Positions 51,226-60,619 of a stretch of DNA of 64,000 nt are shown piece after piece. The position numbers and the translations under genes were made by a program. Position 1 is the first letter of the stretch, and the number at the start of each line of letters is the position of its first letter. Location of the stretch: positions 620,001 to 684,000 of the forward strand of contig JAJHOH010000001.1 in assembly GCA_021651055.1 (NCBI GenBank), read 5' to 3'. The DNA is from Candidatus Manganitrophus morganii. Lineage in GTDB: Bacteria; Nitrospirota; Nitrospiria; SBBL01; Manganitrophaceae. A model generated the notes under the pieces. That model had not been told where the DNA came from. It was given only the letters and a program-made list of their open reading frames with translations, and searched no databases.

Positions 51226-52917
51226 CTATCTTTGCAGTAGCCCTCCCAATCCCTCTTTTTCCAGCCTTTCTGTCAGTCTTTCCCGAAGCTGCTTCGCCGC
51301 CGTCTCCTTCAGCGCTTCCTCACGGAGGGCAAGGCGGGCGCCTTGAGGGGTCCCTGCAATTTCGATCGGGACCTCCAACTTCTCCTCCTCCATCGGGAGG
51401 AGCGACCCGACCGGCGTGCTTCGAATTTTCTGTGTAACCGACTCGGCCAGCCTCATCTCGCCGAGGAGGCGGTAAACACCGTCCAATCCGACCTCCCCTT
51501 CTCCCAAAAGATCAAAAAGAGGATTCTCCATGGAAAGACGGCTCAGCCCGATGCGGCCGGCGTCGATCTGAAGCCCCCCTTTTGCGGAAGAAAATCGGGT
51601 ATTCGGCTCCAGCGGGAGTTGAACCTGATCGAGGACCTGAAGCGTGGCGAGAGCCTCTCTCAAAAGGTTCACATTCTTAATCTCCCCTTCTCCGACTTCC
51701 CATTCCCCCTTCCCCGTCAACGTCTTTGAAAGCGCTCCCCAGTTTCCTCCACTCCCTTGCAACGTCACTCCGATCGAAGTCGTCCCGCTGAAAATGCCCG
51801 GATCGATCGGCACGAACTGCTTTACGACCGATCCGAGAGAGGCCTTTTGAAGCGCAAAGTTTGTTGTGAAGGGGAAGGCGCCGCTCGATAAGTCGACCCG
51901 GCCGCTCCCCGTAAAATGGCCCCCCCAGATATTGCCGTTTAAATTTTCGAGCGCGCCGACTTTTCGATTCAGCCTCGCTCGACCCGAAAGATTCGAGACC
52001 TCCATCCCTTTCACCTGAACCTCTTTCACAGTGAAATCGACCTCCATCGGGGTCGTTCCCGGAGAGGAAGGAGGGGGTCCCGGAGGAGGAGAGGTCTTCT
52101 GTGGAGGAGACCCCTCTTGCGGCAGAAGGAGCATCAATTCGTCAAGATCGACCTGCTCCGCATTCGCCCTCAAGAGAAGGCGCCCTTTTTGGTATCCCCC
52201 CTGGAGGTGAAGATCGCTCCGCCCGACGGTTCCCGAAAGATCAATCGTTTCCGGTTTGAGCGCCGTGGTCAGCGGTCCAACCCGTCCTTTCAAACTTGTC
52301 TGCTTCCCCTGCGGTTCAATCCGTGTCTCCAGATCGATCGAAGCGATCTCACCCAACTGAAGGTTGGACAGTTTAAGATCGAAGTCTTCAGCGGAAGTTG
52401 ATAACGGCGGCCCTCCCTTCACACGACGAACGTGTGTGATCCGCCCGTTTTTGACGATCACTTCATCCGCAAGAATTCCGATCGGACGTTGCTCTTGCGG
52501 GGATGTTGTCCCCCCCGGCGGGGATTTCTCGCCGCCGCCGAGGGTCGATGTGTTCCATTTTCCGTTCGCATCCTGGATCAGTTGGAGCGCCGGGCTTTGA
52601 ATAAGAAGCTCCTCCACTTCCACCCTTTTCTGCAAGAGCGGAAGAAGCCGGAAGCTCACAACGACTGAATCGGACCGGAAAAAATCTTCGGGGGAGAATT
52701 GAGGATCATCCCGGACAACGACTTTTTTCAATTGAACGCCAAGCGGCCAGAGCGAGAGGCGAACGCTCTCGACGTCGACCGACCGTCCCAATGCCGCTTC
52801 AACTTGGGGCAAATAACGCGATTTAACAAAAGAGAGGTCGACCAAAAACGGAGCCAAAAGAAGGATGAGGATCAAAACCAGAACAATCCCCCCCAGAATA
52901 ACCGCTATTTTCTTCAT
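51226..52917 (-). CDS. AsmA-family envelope protein
   Basis: 563 residues from the ATG at 52917; the frame is open to 52974 but the added residues precede an obvious signal-anchor. One membrane helix is at about 3-25 (IAVILGGIVLVLILILLLAP). The AsmA start (GRSVDVESVRLSLWPLGVQL) is followed by repeated beta-strand segments of the AsmA/DUF748 type, and the C-terminal AsmA_2 part (GKGEWEVGEGEIKNVNLLRE). A proline-rich linker lies near 275-300. AsmA-like proteins form beta-taco bridges that carry phospholipids to the outer membrane. This supports a diderm host. Confidence 0.85.
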   Translation of the reverse strand: MKKIAVILGGIVLVLILILLLAPFLVDLSFVKSRYLPQVEAALGRSVDVESVRLSLWPLGVQLKKVVVRDDPQFSPEDFFRSDSVVVSFRLLPLLQKRVEVEELLIQSPALQLIQDANGKWNTSTLGGGEKSPPGGTTSPQEQRPIGILADEVIVKNGRITHVRRVKGGPPLSTSAEDFDLKLSNLQLGEIASIDLETRIEPQGKQTSLKGRVGPLTTALKPETIDLSGTVGRSDLHLQGGYQKGRLLLRANAEQVDLDELMLLLPQEGSPPQKTSPPPGPPPSSPGTTPMEVDFTVKEVQVKGMEVSNLSGRARLNRKVGALENLNGNIWGGHFTGSGRVDLSSGAFPFTTNFALQKASLGSVVKQFVPIDPGIFSGTTSIGVTLQGSGGNWGALSKTLTGKGEWEVGEGEIKNVNLLREALATLQVLDQVQLPLEPNTRFSSAKGGLQIDAGRIGLSRLSMENPLFDLLGEGEVGLDGVYRLLGEMRLAESVTQKIRSTPVGSLLPMEEEKLEVPIEIAGTPQGARLALREEALKETAAKQLRERLTERLEKEGLGGLLQR

Positions 52918-53003
52918 CACCACACTCGGATTTATGTTTCTTTTATTATAGGGAATCCGAAGCGGGTGAAGCAAGTTGGGCGGATGGATGAATCGAAATC
53001 CGT

Positions 53004-54107
53004 TCAGGCGGGGGGGGCCACGCAGATGCGGTCTTTTCCCTGGTCTTTTGCAACGTACATCGCTGCATCCGCCTTACGGATCAAAAGATGGCGGATATTG
53101 CTGTTCGAAGTGCCGTTGCCGACATGTTTCTTCAAAGAGGCCAGCCCGATGCTGCAGGTCAGCCGTCCCTGAAGGGTTTCGGCTTTCGCCTTTTCATTGA
53201 TCGGCACGGTGGAGAAGGGGAATTTCTTGATCGCGGTCCGAATCCGATCGGCCACCTGCACCACTTCCTCCAGCGTGGTTTGAGAGAAGATGATGACAAA
53301 TTCATCGCCGCCGTAACGGGCGACCGTTGTCCCCCGGGCCGGAACGACTTTCCGGAGAACGTCGCCGACCTCTTGAAGAATATGGCTTCCGGTCAGATGA
53401 CCGAATTGATCATTGACCCCTTTGAAGTGGTCCATGTCCAAAAAAAGGAGGATCAGGTCATGCTGGCCCCTTCGGACCTGCCGCACCTCCCGCTCGAGAC
53501 GGGTGTGAAAATAGCGGTCGTTATAGAGTCCCGTCAATCCGTCTCGCTTCGCCAGCTCGATATGTTTGCGGGCGTCCAATACGTTTTGAATCAATGTCGA
53601 TGTATACCCGGCGAAGATCTCGAGGAGTTTCAACTCTTCTTCGGTAAAATTGGGCTTCCCTTTGCGATTGATTAATTCAATGACGCCGTAAATCGAATTT
53701 TCCACGATGATCGGCGCACAGATAATCGAACGGGTGCTGAATCGACTGATCTTGTCGATTTTGGCGTAGAACATCTTATCCCGCTTGACGTTCTTGCTTA
53801 AATACGGCTTCCCGGAGAGATAGGTCGCCCCGGCGATGCCGGTGTTGATCGACAGCCGAAGGCCCGGAAGCTTCGAGGAGCCCGGCCCGAAACAGGCGAC
53901 AAAAACCAGCTCTTCCCGTTCTTTCTTTCCGATCGGATCATCCAACAAAATGGAGCCGGCCTCCGACGGGACGAATTGATTCGCTTTTTTCAGGATTTCC
54001 TTCAACATTAGATCGAGGGCAGGCTCGTCCCGATCGGGCGCTCTCTGTTTTCGCTCGCGTCCCAGCAGGACGTTCAAATGTCGGTGATCGAGAAGATGGA
54101 GCTTCAT
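53004..54107 (-). CDS. GAF-GGDEF diguanylate cyclase without an inhibitory site
   Basis: 367 residues. The GAF domain spans about 30-178 (PSEAGSILLDDP, TRSIICAPIIVENSIYGVIE). The GGDEF domain starts at about 188 with AKRDGLTGLYNDRYF and carries the active-site motif GGDEF at 266-270. The RxxD inhibitory site normally five residues before it is not present. It makes c-di-GMP from two GTP in the cytoplasm and is not feedback-limited in the usual way. No membrane helix. It likely feeds the PilZ receptors controlling the EPS; the link is inferred. Confidence 0.9.
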   Translation of the reverse strand: MKLHLLDHRHLNVLLGRERKQRAPDRDEPALDLMLKEILKKANQFVPSEAGSILLDDPIGKKEREELVFVACFGPGSSKLPGLRLSINTGIAGATYLSGKPYLSKNVKRDKMFYAKIDKISRFSTRSIICAPIIVENSIYGVIELINRKGKPNFTEEELKLLEIFAGYTSTLIQNVLDARKHIELAKRDGLTGLYNDRYFHTRLEREVRQVRRGQHDLILLFLDMDHFKGVNDQFGHLTGSHILQEVGDVLRKVVPARGTTVARYGGDEFVIIFSQTTLEEVVQVADRIRTAIKKFPFSTVPINEKAKAETLQGRLTCSIGLASLKKHVGNGTSNSNIRHLLIRKADAAMYVAKDQGKDRICVAPPA

Positions 54108-54190
54108 GAGAATTTAAGATAACCTCTAATCAAAAGCATGTCAACGACGTAGTGAAAAATCCCTCCTTTCTCAGGAGGCCTTGAAATGAC

Positions 54191-54219
54191 TTGACAATGG
54201 AACGAAAAAAAGATAGTTT
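54191..54219 (+). promoter_or_regulatory. Promoter of the DUF4321 gene
   Basis: A perfect -35 TTGACA (54191-54196), a 17-base spacer and TAGTTT (54214-54219, weak -10). The start codon at 54228 is only nine bases beyond the -10, so the transcript would be nearly leaderless. Confidence 0.5.
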
Positions 54220-54227
54220 TCTCAGCG

Positions 54228-54497
54228 ATGGCTCTTTTAAAAAGAACACCCTGGTTGCTTATTTTCTTCATCTTGGCGGGAGGCCTGTTAGGTGGAGTGA
54301 TGGGAGAGATTCTACTTCTCTTCTCTCCTTCCGGCCTTCTTAAAGATGTTTTTCTCAAAGGGTACCATATCGGCATTACCCCTCCGTTTACCTTTGATCT
54401 TCATTTGGTGACGTTTACCTTCGGCTTCACCTTCCGAATCAATCTCCTCAGTCTCCTCGGCATTATTCTGGGAATCTATACTTACAAACAGGCATAA
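54228..54497 (+). CDS. DUF4321 small membrane protein
   Basis: 89 residues. The first helix is LLIFFILAGGLLGGVMGEIL, a second segment lies near 55-68, and a final helix reads INLLSLLGIILGIYTYKQA. The pattern, with the middle TFTFGFTFRINLLSLLG, is that of DUF4321, seen in Nitrospirota, Firmicutes and deltaproteobacterial lineages. No function is known. There is no Shine-Dalgarno before the ATG, and a promoter ends nine bases upstream, so translation may be leaderless. Its 3' end meets uvrB head-on. Confidence 0.8.
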   Translation: MALLKRTPWLLIFFILAGGLLGGVMGEILLLFSPSGLLKDVFLKGYHIGITPPFTFDLHLVTFTFGFTFRINLLSLLGIILGIYTYKQA

Positions 54498-54506
54498 GAT
54501 CGGCGT

Positions 54507-56498
54507 TTAACGGATGACTTGCCCCTCCTTGAGCCGCTTGATGCGATCGCGAATCTCCGCCGCTTTCTCATATTCAAGGCGTTTTGCCGCATCGCGCATC
54601 TCCCGTTCCAGGCTCTGCAGAACCCGCGGCAGCTCTTCTTCCGGGATATACATCTCCCCCTCCTCCGCGGCGATCGGAACCGTGTAATAGTCCGCCTCGA
54701 CCGCCTCGCGAAGGGTTTCGGGAATCACCTTTCGGATCGATTCGGGGGTGATGCCATGTTCTATGTTGTACGCCGCCTGGATCTGACGACGCCGGTTCGT
54801 CTCATCGATCATCATCCGCATCGACTTCGTCATCGTATCGGCATAAAGGATCACCTCTCCCGAAACATGCCGGGCCGCCCGCCCCGCCGTCTGGATCAAT
54901 GAGCGGTGGGAGCGAAGGTAGCCCTCTTTGTCGGCATCCAAAATCGCCACCAGCGACACCTCCGGAAGATCGAGCCCCTCGCGAAGAAGGTTGATTCCGA
55001 CCAGGACATCGAACTTTCCCAGCCGGAGATCGCGGATGATTTCCATCCGCTCCATTGTTTCGATGTCGGCGTGGAGATAGCGGACTTTGATCCCGATCTC
55101 TTGATAATACTCGGTCAGATCTTCGGCCATCCGCTTGGTCAGGGTCGTAACCAAAACCCGCTCGGATCGGTCGACCCGTTTTCGGATCTCCTCCAGCAGA
55201 TCGTCCACCTGGCCTTTGGCCGGCCGGATGACCACCTCCGGATCCATCAGGCCGGTCGGACGGATCACCTGCTCGACGATCCGGCCCTGGGCCCGCTCAA
55301 GCTCATACGGACCGGGCGTCGCCGAGACATAGAGAACGGTCCGCATGAATTGTTCGAACTCCTGAAACTTCAATGGACGGTTGTCGAACGCCGAAGGAAG
55401 CCGGAATCCATACTCCACCAGGTTTGTCTTGCGGGCCCGGTCCCCCTCCTGCATCCCGCCGATCTGCGGGACCGTCGCATGGCTCTCGTCGATGATCAGG
55501 AGAAAATCGTCGGGGAAATAATCGAGCAGGGTCGGCGGCGGCTGCCCCGGCGCTCGGCCCGAGAGGTGGCGCGAGTAATTCTCAACCCCCTGGCAGTATC
55601 CGATCTCCCGGATCATCTCCAAATCGAAGACGGTTCTCTGCTCGATCCGTTGCGCCTCCAGAAGCATCTGCCGGTCCCGAAAAAACTTGATCCGATCGTG
55701 AAGCTCTTCCTCAATCCCTTGCAATGCGACATGGAGCCGATCGGGCGGGATCACGTAATGGCTCCCCGGATAGACGGCAATCTTCGGAAGGCGTTGAATG
55801 ATCGTTCCGCGGAGGGGATCGACTTCATAAATCGCATCGACTGTATCGCCGAAAAATTCGACGCGGATGCAGCGGTCTTCCGATGACGCCGGAAAGATTT
55901 CGATGACATCTCCCCGCACCCGGAAGGTCCCCCGATAAAAATCAAAGTCGTTCCGCTCGTACTGGATTTCGACCAGCTTCTTCAATACCTGATCCCGCTC
56001 GATCTCTTTCCCTTCCTCCAGATAAACCAACATGTCATGATAGGCCTCCGGCGATCCAAGGCCGTAAATGCAAGAAACCGACGCGACGATAATGATATCG
56101 TTCCGCTCCAGGAGGGATCGGGTCGCGGAATGCCGCATCCGGTCGATGGCATCATTGATGGAAGAGTCCTTTTCGATGAAGGTATCGGTGTGGGGGATAT
56201 ACGCCTCGGGCTGGTAATAATCATAATAGCTGACAAAGTACTCGACCGCGTTTTCAGGGAAAAAGGTCTTAAACTCGTGGTAGAGCTGCGCGGCCAAGGT
56301 CTTGTTGTGGGCGATCACGAGCGTCGGCTTCTGGACCTGCTCGATGACATTGGCGAGCGTATATGTTTTTCCTGAGCCGGTGACACCTAGGAGGACCTGG
56401 TGCGGCTCCCTCCGACGGACCCCTTCAGAAAGGGCACGGATGGCGTTCGGCTGGTCTCCCCTCGGCGTAAAATGCGAATGAAGCTTGAATGGATTCAT
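54507..56498 (-). CDS. uvrB: UvrABC system protein B
   Basis: 663 residues from the ATG at 56498 (GAGGGT upstream). Walker [18 protein letters not shown], the damage-probing beta hairpin region [33 protein letters not shown], the helicase motif [20 protein letters not shown] and a C-terminal UVR domain ([20 protein letters not shown]) are all in place. It is the DNA-damage verification helicase of nucleotide excision repair, acting with UvrA and UvrC in the cytoplasm. Neither partner is in the window. Confidence 0.97.
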   Translation of the reverse strand: MNPFKLHSHFTPRGDQPNAIRALSEGVRRREPHQVLLGVTGSGKTYTLANVIEQVQKPTLVIAHNKTLAAQLYHEFKTFFPENAVEYFVSYYDYYQPEAYIPHTDTFIEKDSSINDAIDRMRHSATRSLLERNDIIIVASVSCIYGLGSPEAYHDMLVYLEEGKEIERDQVLKKLVEIQYERNDFDFYRGTFRVRGDVIEIFPASSEDRCIRVEFFGDTVDAIYEVDPLRGTIIQRLPKIAVYPGSHYVIPPDRLHVALQGIEEELHDRIKFFRDRQMLLEAQRIEQRTVFDLEMIREIGYCQGVENYSRHLSGRAPGQPPPTLLDYFPDDFLLIIDESHATVPQIGGMQEGDRARKTNLVEYGFRLPSAFDNRPLKFQEFEQFMRTVLYVSATPGPYELERAQGRIVEQVIRPTGLMDPEVVIRPAKGQVDDLLEEIRKRVDRSERVLVTTLTKRMAEDLTEYYQEIGIKVRYLHADIETMERMEIIRDLRLGKFDVLVGINLLREGLDLPEVSLVAILDADKEGYLRSHRSLIQTAGRAARHVSGEVILYADTMTKSMRMMIDETNRRRQIQAAYNIEHGITPESIRKVIPETLREAVEADYYTVPIAAEEGEMYIPEEELPRVLQSLEREMRDAAKRLEYEKAAEIRDRIKRLKEGQVIR

Positions 56499-56558
56499 GT
56501 AAAACACCCTCGAAGATGGCATGATAACACACCTGGATAAATCTTACTATCTTTTGGC

Positions 56559-56588
56559 TTGACTTCGAAAAGTGTATCGGACTATAAA
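56559..56588 (+). promoter_or_regulatory. Promoter of the PocR-GAF-GGDEF gene
   Basis: TTGACT (56559-56564), an 18-base spacer and TATAAA (56583-56588). A close match to the sigma-70 consensus on both hexamers. The mRNA leader would be about 60 bases, with GGACAGG near 56642 as a modest ribosome site. Confidence 0.6.
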
Positions 56589-56658
56589 GGGCAGGTGAAA
56601 AAAGGCGAATCTGGTCGCTTTCAATGGCTTCTTCATCCAATGGACAGGCAATCTATTT

Positions 56659-58683
56659 ATGCAACGAACCCTAGATTTAAACAGGCACAAGTGGGAAGAG
56701 ATACAGCATTCTCTATCGTCTTTAACCGGCTTATCCCTTTTTATCTACGATCCCTCTAAACACCGGCCCTGTACAGCGATCACGCGTGAGCATCTCCTTT
56801 GTCACCTGGTTCATCAGACCGAGCGGGAGACCCTTTGCCAGAATGCGTTTGCGCAACAGGTTGATCTTGCGATTCAGACGCAGCAGATCTCTTTTTCCAA
56901 ATGCCAGGCCAATCTGAACTATTTTGTCATTCCGATCCGGCTCTCGAACGAGATGAGTTATGCCATGATCGGCGGGAAAGTGTATCAACATCCCGATGAA
57001 TATGCCCATTTCAAACAAAATGCATCCGAGTGGGGCATTTCATCCGAGAAGCTGCCGGTCGACGTCGATCTCTCCTGCCCCGGCGCGCAAGAAGGGTTTC
57101 AACAGGTCGCCTCCTATCTCCAAGTCGTCGCCACCGCCCTGTTGGAGAACATCTACCGTCGCGGTCAATACCAGGGAAAGGCGGCCCACCTGACGACCCT
57201 TCTCAATGTGGGAAATCAGTTCAAAAGCGTCAGCAATATTTCAATCCTTCACAGCACGCTACTGAATACGCTCGGCATTCTCTTCAACTTGAAAAGCGCC
57301 TGCATCTTCCATCAAACAAAAAAACAAGGAGCTTACCGCGGCGTCGCCGTTTTCGGGGAGAAGAAGGAGCGGTTTAACCAATTGGAGGCGTCCCTGGACA
57401 TTCTCTTTCAGAAAAGAAGCGGGGGCGATCCGTTCGTCTTCAACGACGTGACATTTGACCTGCTGAAGTCGAAACTTCCGCAAGACGTGACCTCCTGCTA
57501 TCTCTTCCCCCTTTACCAAGGCCGGAACGCAACATCAACCCTGGCGATATTCGACACCATCCTCACGTCGGAAGAGACCGCGATGATCTCTTCGTTCTGC
57601 AGCCAGGCGGGGTCTGCCGTTGAAAATATCGAGCTTCAAAATCAATTGGCGGAACAACGGAAAATCATGATTGCCCTCTCGAACCTCACCCTCATGATCG
57701 ATTCGCCCCTTTACCTTCATCACCTTCATCATAATATCTTGGAGCAGACCCTTCAGCTCCTGCAGGCGGAGCAAGGATCGTTGATGGTCCTGGACGAGTT
57801 CAAAAATGAGCTCTCCGTGAAAGCGATGAAGGGGATCAATCGGCCCGTTTATGAAATGTTCAACTCGAAGCCGGGGGAAGGCATTGCGGGATCGGTCTAT
57901 GAAACCGGCGTCCCGCTTCTGGTTCAAGATCTCAACCACGATCCTCGCGTACAACAGGGGGCCAAGCCGCGATATCGCACCCCTTCCTTCGTCAGTGTTC
58001 CGCTCAAATTGAGAAACCGAACCCTCGGCGTCATCAATCTGGCGGATAAAATTACCGGAGAGGTCTTCTCGGAGGAAGATCTCCAATTGTTGCAGGCGAT
58101 CGGCAGCTACATCTCGATTGCCATCGAGCGGTCCGAATTGTACGAGAAAACGGAAGAGCTGAAACGGATCTCGATCACCGACGCCCTGACCGGCCTTCTG
58201 AACCGCCGCTACTTTCAAGAACGCTTGACGGAGGAGATCGAGCGATCCCGGCGCCACCGGATCCCCGTCTCCCTCATTATCGTCGATATCGATAATTTCA
58301 AAGGCTTCAACGATACCTTTGGTCATTTGGGAGGCGACGAGATTCTGGTTTTGCTCGGACAGGCCCTTCGAAACTACATCCGGGCAATCGACGTCGCCGC
58401 GCGCTACGGCGGGGAGGAATTCACCATCATCCTTCCCCAGACGAATAAGGAAGATGCGCGAATCATTGCAGAGAGGTTGTGCAGGGAAATCGAGCGGAAC
58501 GAAACGCTACAAAAAAAATACTCCGATTTGGCCCGACTGACCGTCAGCGTCGGTCTTGCCACTTTCCCGGATGATGCCGAAACGTTCGAAGAGCTGATCC
58601 GAAATGCCGACCGCGCCCTCTACCAGGCGAAACTGCAGGGAAAGAACAGGGTCATTACATTTGATAATGGACTCTTCTCTTAA
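56659..58683 (+). CDS. PocR-GAF-GGDEF diguanylate cyclase
   Basis: 674 residues, no membrane segment. The N-terminal PocR-like sensor (about 8-165) has HKWEEIQHSLSSLTGLSLFI and CPGAQEGFQQVASYLQ with several cysteines. Two GAF-type regions cover about 190-330 and 345-490 (GEGIAGSVYETGVPLLVQDL, FVSVPLKLRNRTLGVINLAD). The GGDEF domain (from about 505) has GGEEF at 584-588 and the inhibitory RxxD (RAID) at 575-578, so product feedback is expected. It makes c-di-GMP in response to a hydrocarbon-like or metal-bound ligand, judging by the PocR domain. It has its own strong promoter. Confidence 0.87.
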   Translation: MQRTLDLNRHKWEEIQHSLSSLTGLSLFIYDPSKHRPCTAITREHLLCHLVHQTERETLCQNAFAQQVDLAIQTQQISFSKCQANLNYFVIPIRLSNEMSYAMIGGKVYQHPDEYAHFKQNASEWGISSEKLPVDVDLSCPGAQEGFQQVASYLQVVATALLENIYRRGQYQGKAAHLTTLLNVGNQFKSVSNISILHSTLLNTLGILFNLKSACIFHQTKKQGAYRGVAVFGEKKERFNQLEASLDILFQKRSGGDPFVFNDVTFDLLKSKLPQDVTSCYLFPLYQGRNATSTLAIFDTILTSEETAMISSFCSQAGSAVENIELQNQLAEQRKIMIALSNLTLMIDSPLYLHHLHHNILEQTLQLLQAEQGSLMVLDEFKNELSVKAMKGINRPVYEMFNSKPGEGIAGSVYETGVPLLVQDLNHDPRVQQGAKPRYRTPSFVSVPLKLRNRTLGVINLADKITGEVFSEEDLQLLQAIGSYISIAIERSELYEKTEELKRISITDALTGLLNRRYFQERLTEEIERSRRHRIPVSLIIVDIDNFKGFNDTFGHLGGDEILVLLGQALRNYIRAIDVAARYGGEEFTIILPQTNKEDARIIAERLCREIERNETLQKKYSDLARLTVSVGLATFPDDAETFEELIRNADRALYQAKLQGKNRVITFDNGLFS

Positions 58684-58697
58684 ATCAGGGCGGGTCC

Positions 58698-59624
58698 TCA
58701 CTCCTTACTGCTTTCAAAAAGTCCCTCTGCAAACGACTCGATGTTGAACGGGATTAAATCGTCCACCTCTTCGCCGACGCCGACGTAAGTGACCGGAACC
58801 GAAAGGGCCTCGACGATCGGGACGATGATTCCCCCCTTTGCCGTCCCGTCCAGCTTCGTCAGGATAATCCCCGTCACCCCGATCGTCTCATGAAAAAGCC
58901 GCGCCTGGGAGAGCGCGTTCTGGCCGGTAGTGGCGTCGAGCACCAGGATTCTCTCATGGGGGGCATCGGGAATCGCCTTGGCGATGACCCGCTTAATCTT
59001 CTTTAACTCTTCCATCAAATTGCTCTTCGTCTGGAGACGGCCGGCGGTATCGATCAAAACCGCATCGATCTTCCGCGCAAGGGCGGCGCTCACGGCATCG
59101 AAGGCGACCGCTGCGGGATCGGCCCCCTCCTGATGCCGGACGACCTCGGCGCCGACCCGGTCTCCCCAGATGGCGAGCTGCTCTCCGGCCGCCGCCCTGA
59201 AGGTGTCGGCCGCCGCAAGAAGGACCGTTTTCCCCTCTCGCCTCAATTGAGCGGCCCGCTTGGCGATGGTGGTGGTCTTGCCGACCCCGTTCACCCCGAC
59301 GAAGAGGGAGACGACCGGCGTCGTCTTCGGCGGTTCCTGCGGAACCCCCTTGTTCAGGATGACGACCAGATACGACTTCAGCTTTTTTTTGAGGGAGGCG
59401 AGATTGGAGATCTCCTTTCGCTCGACCGAGGCCCGAAGCCCGATCATCAACCGGTCGGTCACCTCCATTCCTAAATCGGAACCGATGAGGAGCTCCTCCA
59501 ACCTGTCCAATGTTTCCTGATTGATGTTCGGCTGATCGAGAAAAACCGCCTCCAATCCGGACGACAAGTATTCCCTTGTTTTCGCCAATCCCTTCCCAAG
59601 TTTTCCCCAAAACCCTTCCGCCAT
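58698..59624 (-). CDS. ftsY: Signal recognition particle receptor FtsY
   Basis: 308 residues from the ATG at 59624 (GGAAGGAG upstream); one GTG earlier is possible. It has the NG domain: an N-domain of about 90 residues, then FVGVNGVGKTTTIAKRA (G1), AADTFRAAAGEQLAIWGDRV, LIDTAGRLQTKSNLMEELKK and TKLDGTAKGGIIVPI. The acidic A-domain of E. coli FtsY is absent, as in many bacteria. It docks SRP-ribosome complexes at the SecYEG channel. It is downstream of the Roadblock protein on the same strand. Confidence 0.96.
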   Translation of the reverse strand: MAEGFWGKLGKGLAKTREYLSSGLEAVFLDQPNINQETLDRLEELLIGSDLGMEVTDRLMIGLRASVERKEISNLASLKKKLKSYLVVILNKGVPQEPPKTTPVVSLFVGVNGVGKTTTIAKRAAQLRREGKTVLLAAADTFRAAAGEQLAIWGDRVGAEVVRHQEGADPAAVAFDAVSAALARKIDAVLIDTAGRLQTKSNLMEELKKIKRVIAKAIPDAPHERILVLDATTGQNALSQARLFHETIGVTGIILTKLDGTAKGGIIVPIVEALSVPVTYVGVGEEVDDLIPFNIESFAEGLFESSKE

Positions 59625-59665
59625 CACTCTCCTTCCAACCCGCAGGAGAGGCCGCTTCGCCTCCC

Positions 59666-59989
59666 CTAAATCTCCTTTTGAATTTCAGCCGCCGCCCAAC
59701 GGAGCCAACGCCTCGCCTGGCCGATCCCTTCCGAGGGATTCACCAATAAGAGAACCATATATTCTTTCTGCACCGGCCGCATCAGGCAGATTCCCTTCTC
59801 TGCCGCAAAAATCGCTTCCGCCGCGGAAGAGGCAAGGTGACGAGATACCATCGCCTTCATTTCAAGCCAGACGATGCCGTAATGCGCCCCCATCAATTTC
59901 ATTTCATCTCCCGAAAGACTTGTGTAATGGGCGATCTCCTCTCCCTCGCGATCAAGAAAGATGGCGCCAACCGCTCCTCGGGTTTCCAC
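59666..59989 (-). CDS. Roadblock/LC7 domain protein
   Basis: 107 residues from a GTG. METRGAVGAIFLDREGEEIA, the helix MKLMGAHYGIVWLEMKAM and the strand KEYMVLLLVNPSEGIGQARR fit the Roadblock/LC7 (MglB-like) fold. These small proteins bind Ras-like GTPases such as MglA and often regulate motility or polarity. Homology to the fold appears to begin in the eight codons before this GTG, still open after the ybeY stop, but that stretch has no ATG, GTG or TTG. The N-terminus is therefore uncertain. It sits between ybeY and ftsY in one direction. No MglA-type GTPase is nearby. Confidence 0.72.
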   Translation of the reverse strand: METRGAVGAIFLDREGEEIAHYTSLSGDEMKLMGAHYGIVWLEMKAMVSRHLASSAAEAIFAAEKGICLMRPVQKEYMVLLLVNPSEGIGQARRWLRWAAAEIQKEI

Positions 59990-60022
59990 AACGGCTCTCT
60001 TGAGGATCTGATTAAAAACTAT

Positions 60023-60466
60023 CTACTCCTGATGATAAATGCGTTTGAACAGAAGCCGTTCTCGACGTTGCATTCGACGCTCCTCCTTCGGAGATCGTTC
60101 GTGGTCATACCCGAGGAGATGGAGCACTCCATGAATGAGGAGAATCAGCAACTGTTCGCGGCGGGATCTCCCATACAAGATCGCTTCTTCCGCCGACCGC
60201 TCCAACGAGATCATCACATCACCGAGAAAATCAGGATGAAGCTCCCCTCCGACCCCCTCCCGCATCGGAAAGGAGAGGACATCGGTCGGCTGATCTTTTT
60301 TTCTATAATCACGATTATAAACGCGGATTTGACGATTATTCACCAAAATAATTCCCATCTCAGCGTGATCCAGCTTCTGCAGAGATAAAATTTGGCGGGC
60401 CCACCTCAGGAGATTCTTTTGGTTCACCGGGTAGGTCCGCTGCCGGTTTTGCATCGAAATTTGCAT
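60023..60466 (-). CDS. ybeY: Endoribonuclease YbeY
   Basis: 147 residues. The zinc motif HGVLHLLGYDHERS (H-x3-H-x5-H) is exact. PTDVLSFPM and FLGDVMISLERSAEEA, the conserved upstream blocks, are present. YbeY matures the 3' end of 16S rRNA and takes part in ribosome quality control. The phoH-ybeY order is classical and is kept here, but a terminator hairpin separates the two. Its stop leads within 33 bases into the Roadblock gene. Confidence 0.96.
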   Translation of the reverse strand: MQISMQNRQRTYPVNQKNLLRWARQILSLQKLDHAEMGIILVNNRQIRVYNRDYRKKDQPTDVLSFPMREGVGGELHPDFLGDVMISLERSAEEAILYGRSRREQLLILLIHGVLHLLGYDHERSPKEERRMQRRERLLFKRIYHQE

Positions 60467-60513
60467 AATAAATTAAATAGAAGATCGGAAGATCGGGTCA
60501 ATCGATAAGGAGC

Positions 60514-60529
60514 CGCCGACAAGCGTCGG
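60514..60529. other. Short hairpin upstream of ybeY
   Basis: GCCGAC (60514-60519) pairs with GTCGGC (60524-60529) around AAGC. It has no T-run and could lie in the ybeY leader. No role can be assigned. Confidence 0.3.
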
Positions 60530-60561
60530 CAGATTCTACCTGTTGATGGAAACAAGAACAA

Positions 60562-60599
60562 GAAATAAAAATGACCTCAGAAGAAAAGTGAGGTCATTT
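60562..60599 (-). terminator. Intrinsic terminator after phoH
   Basis: AAATGACCTCA (60569-60579) and TGAGGTCATTT (60589-60599) form an 11-bp stem with a 9-base loop. On the minus strand it is followed by TTATTTCT, a T-rich tail, so it would end phoH transcripts before ybeY. Confidence 0.75.
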
Positions 60600-60619
60600 G
60601 GCGTGATCATGGAGGAATG

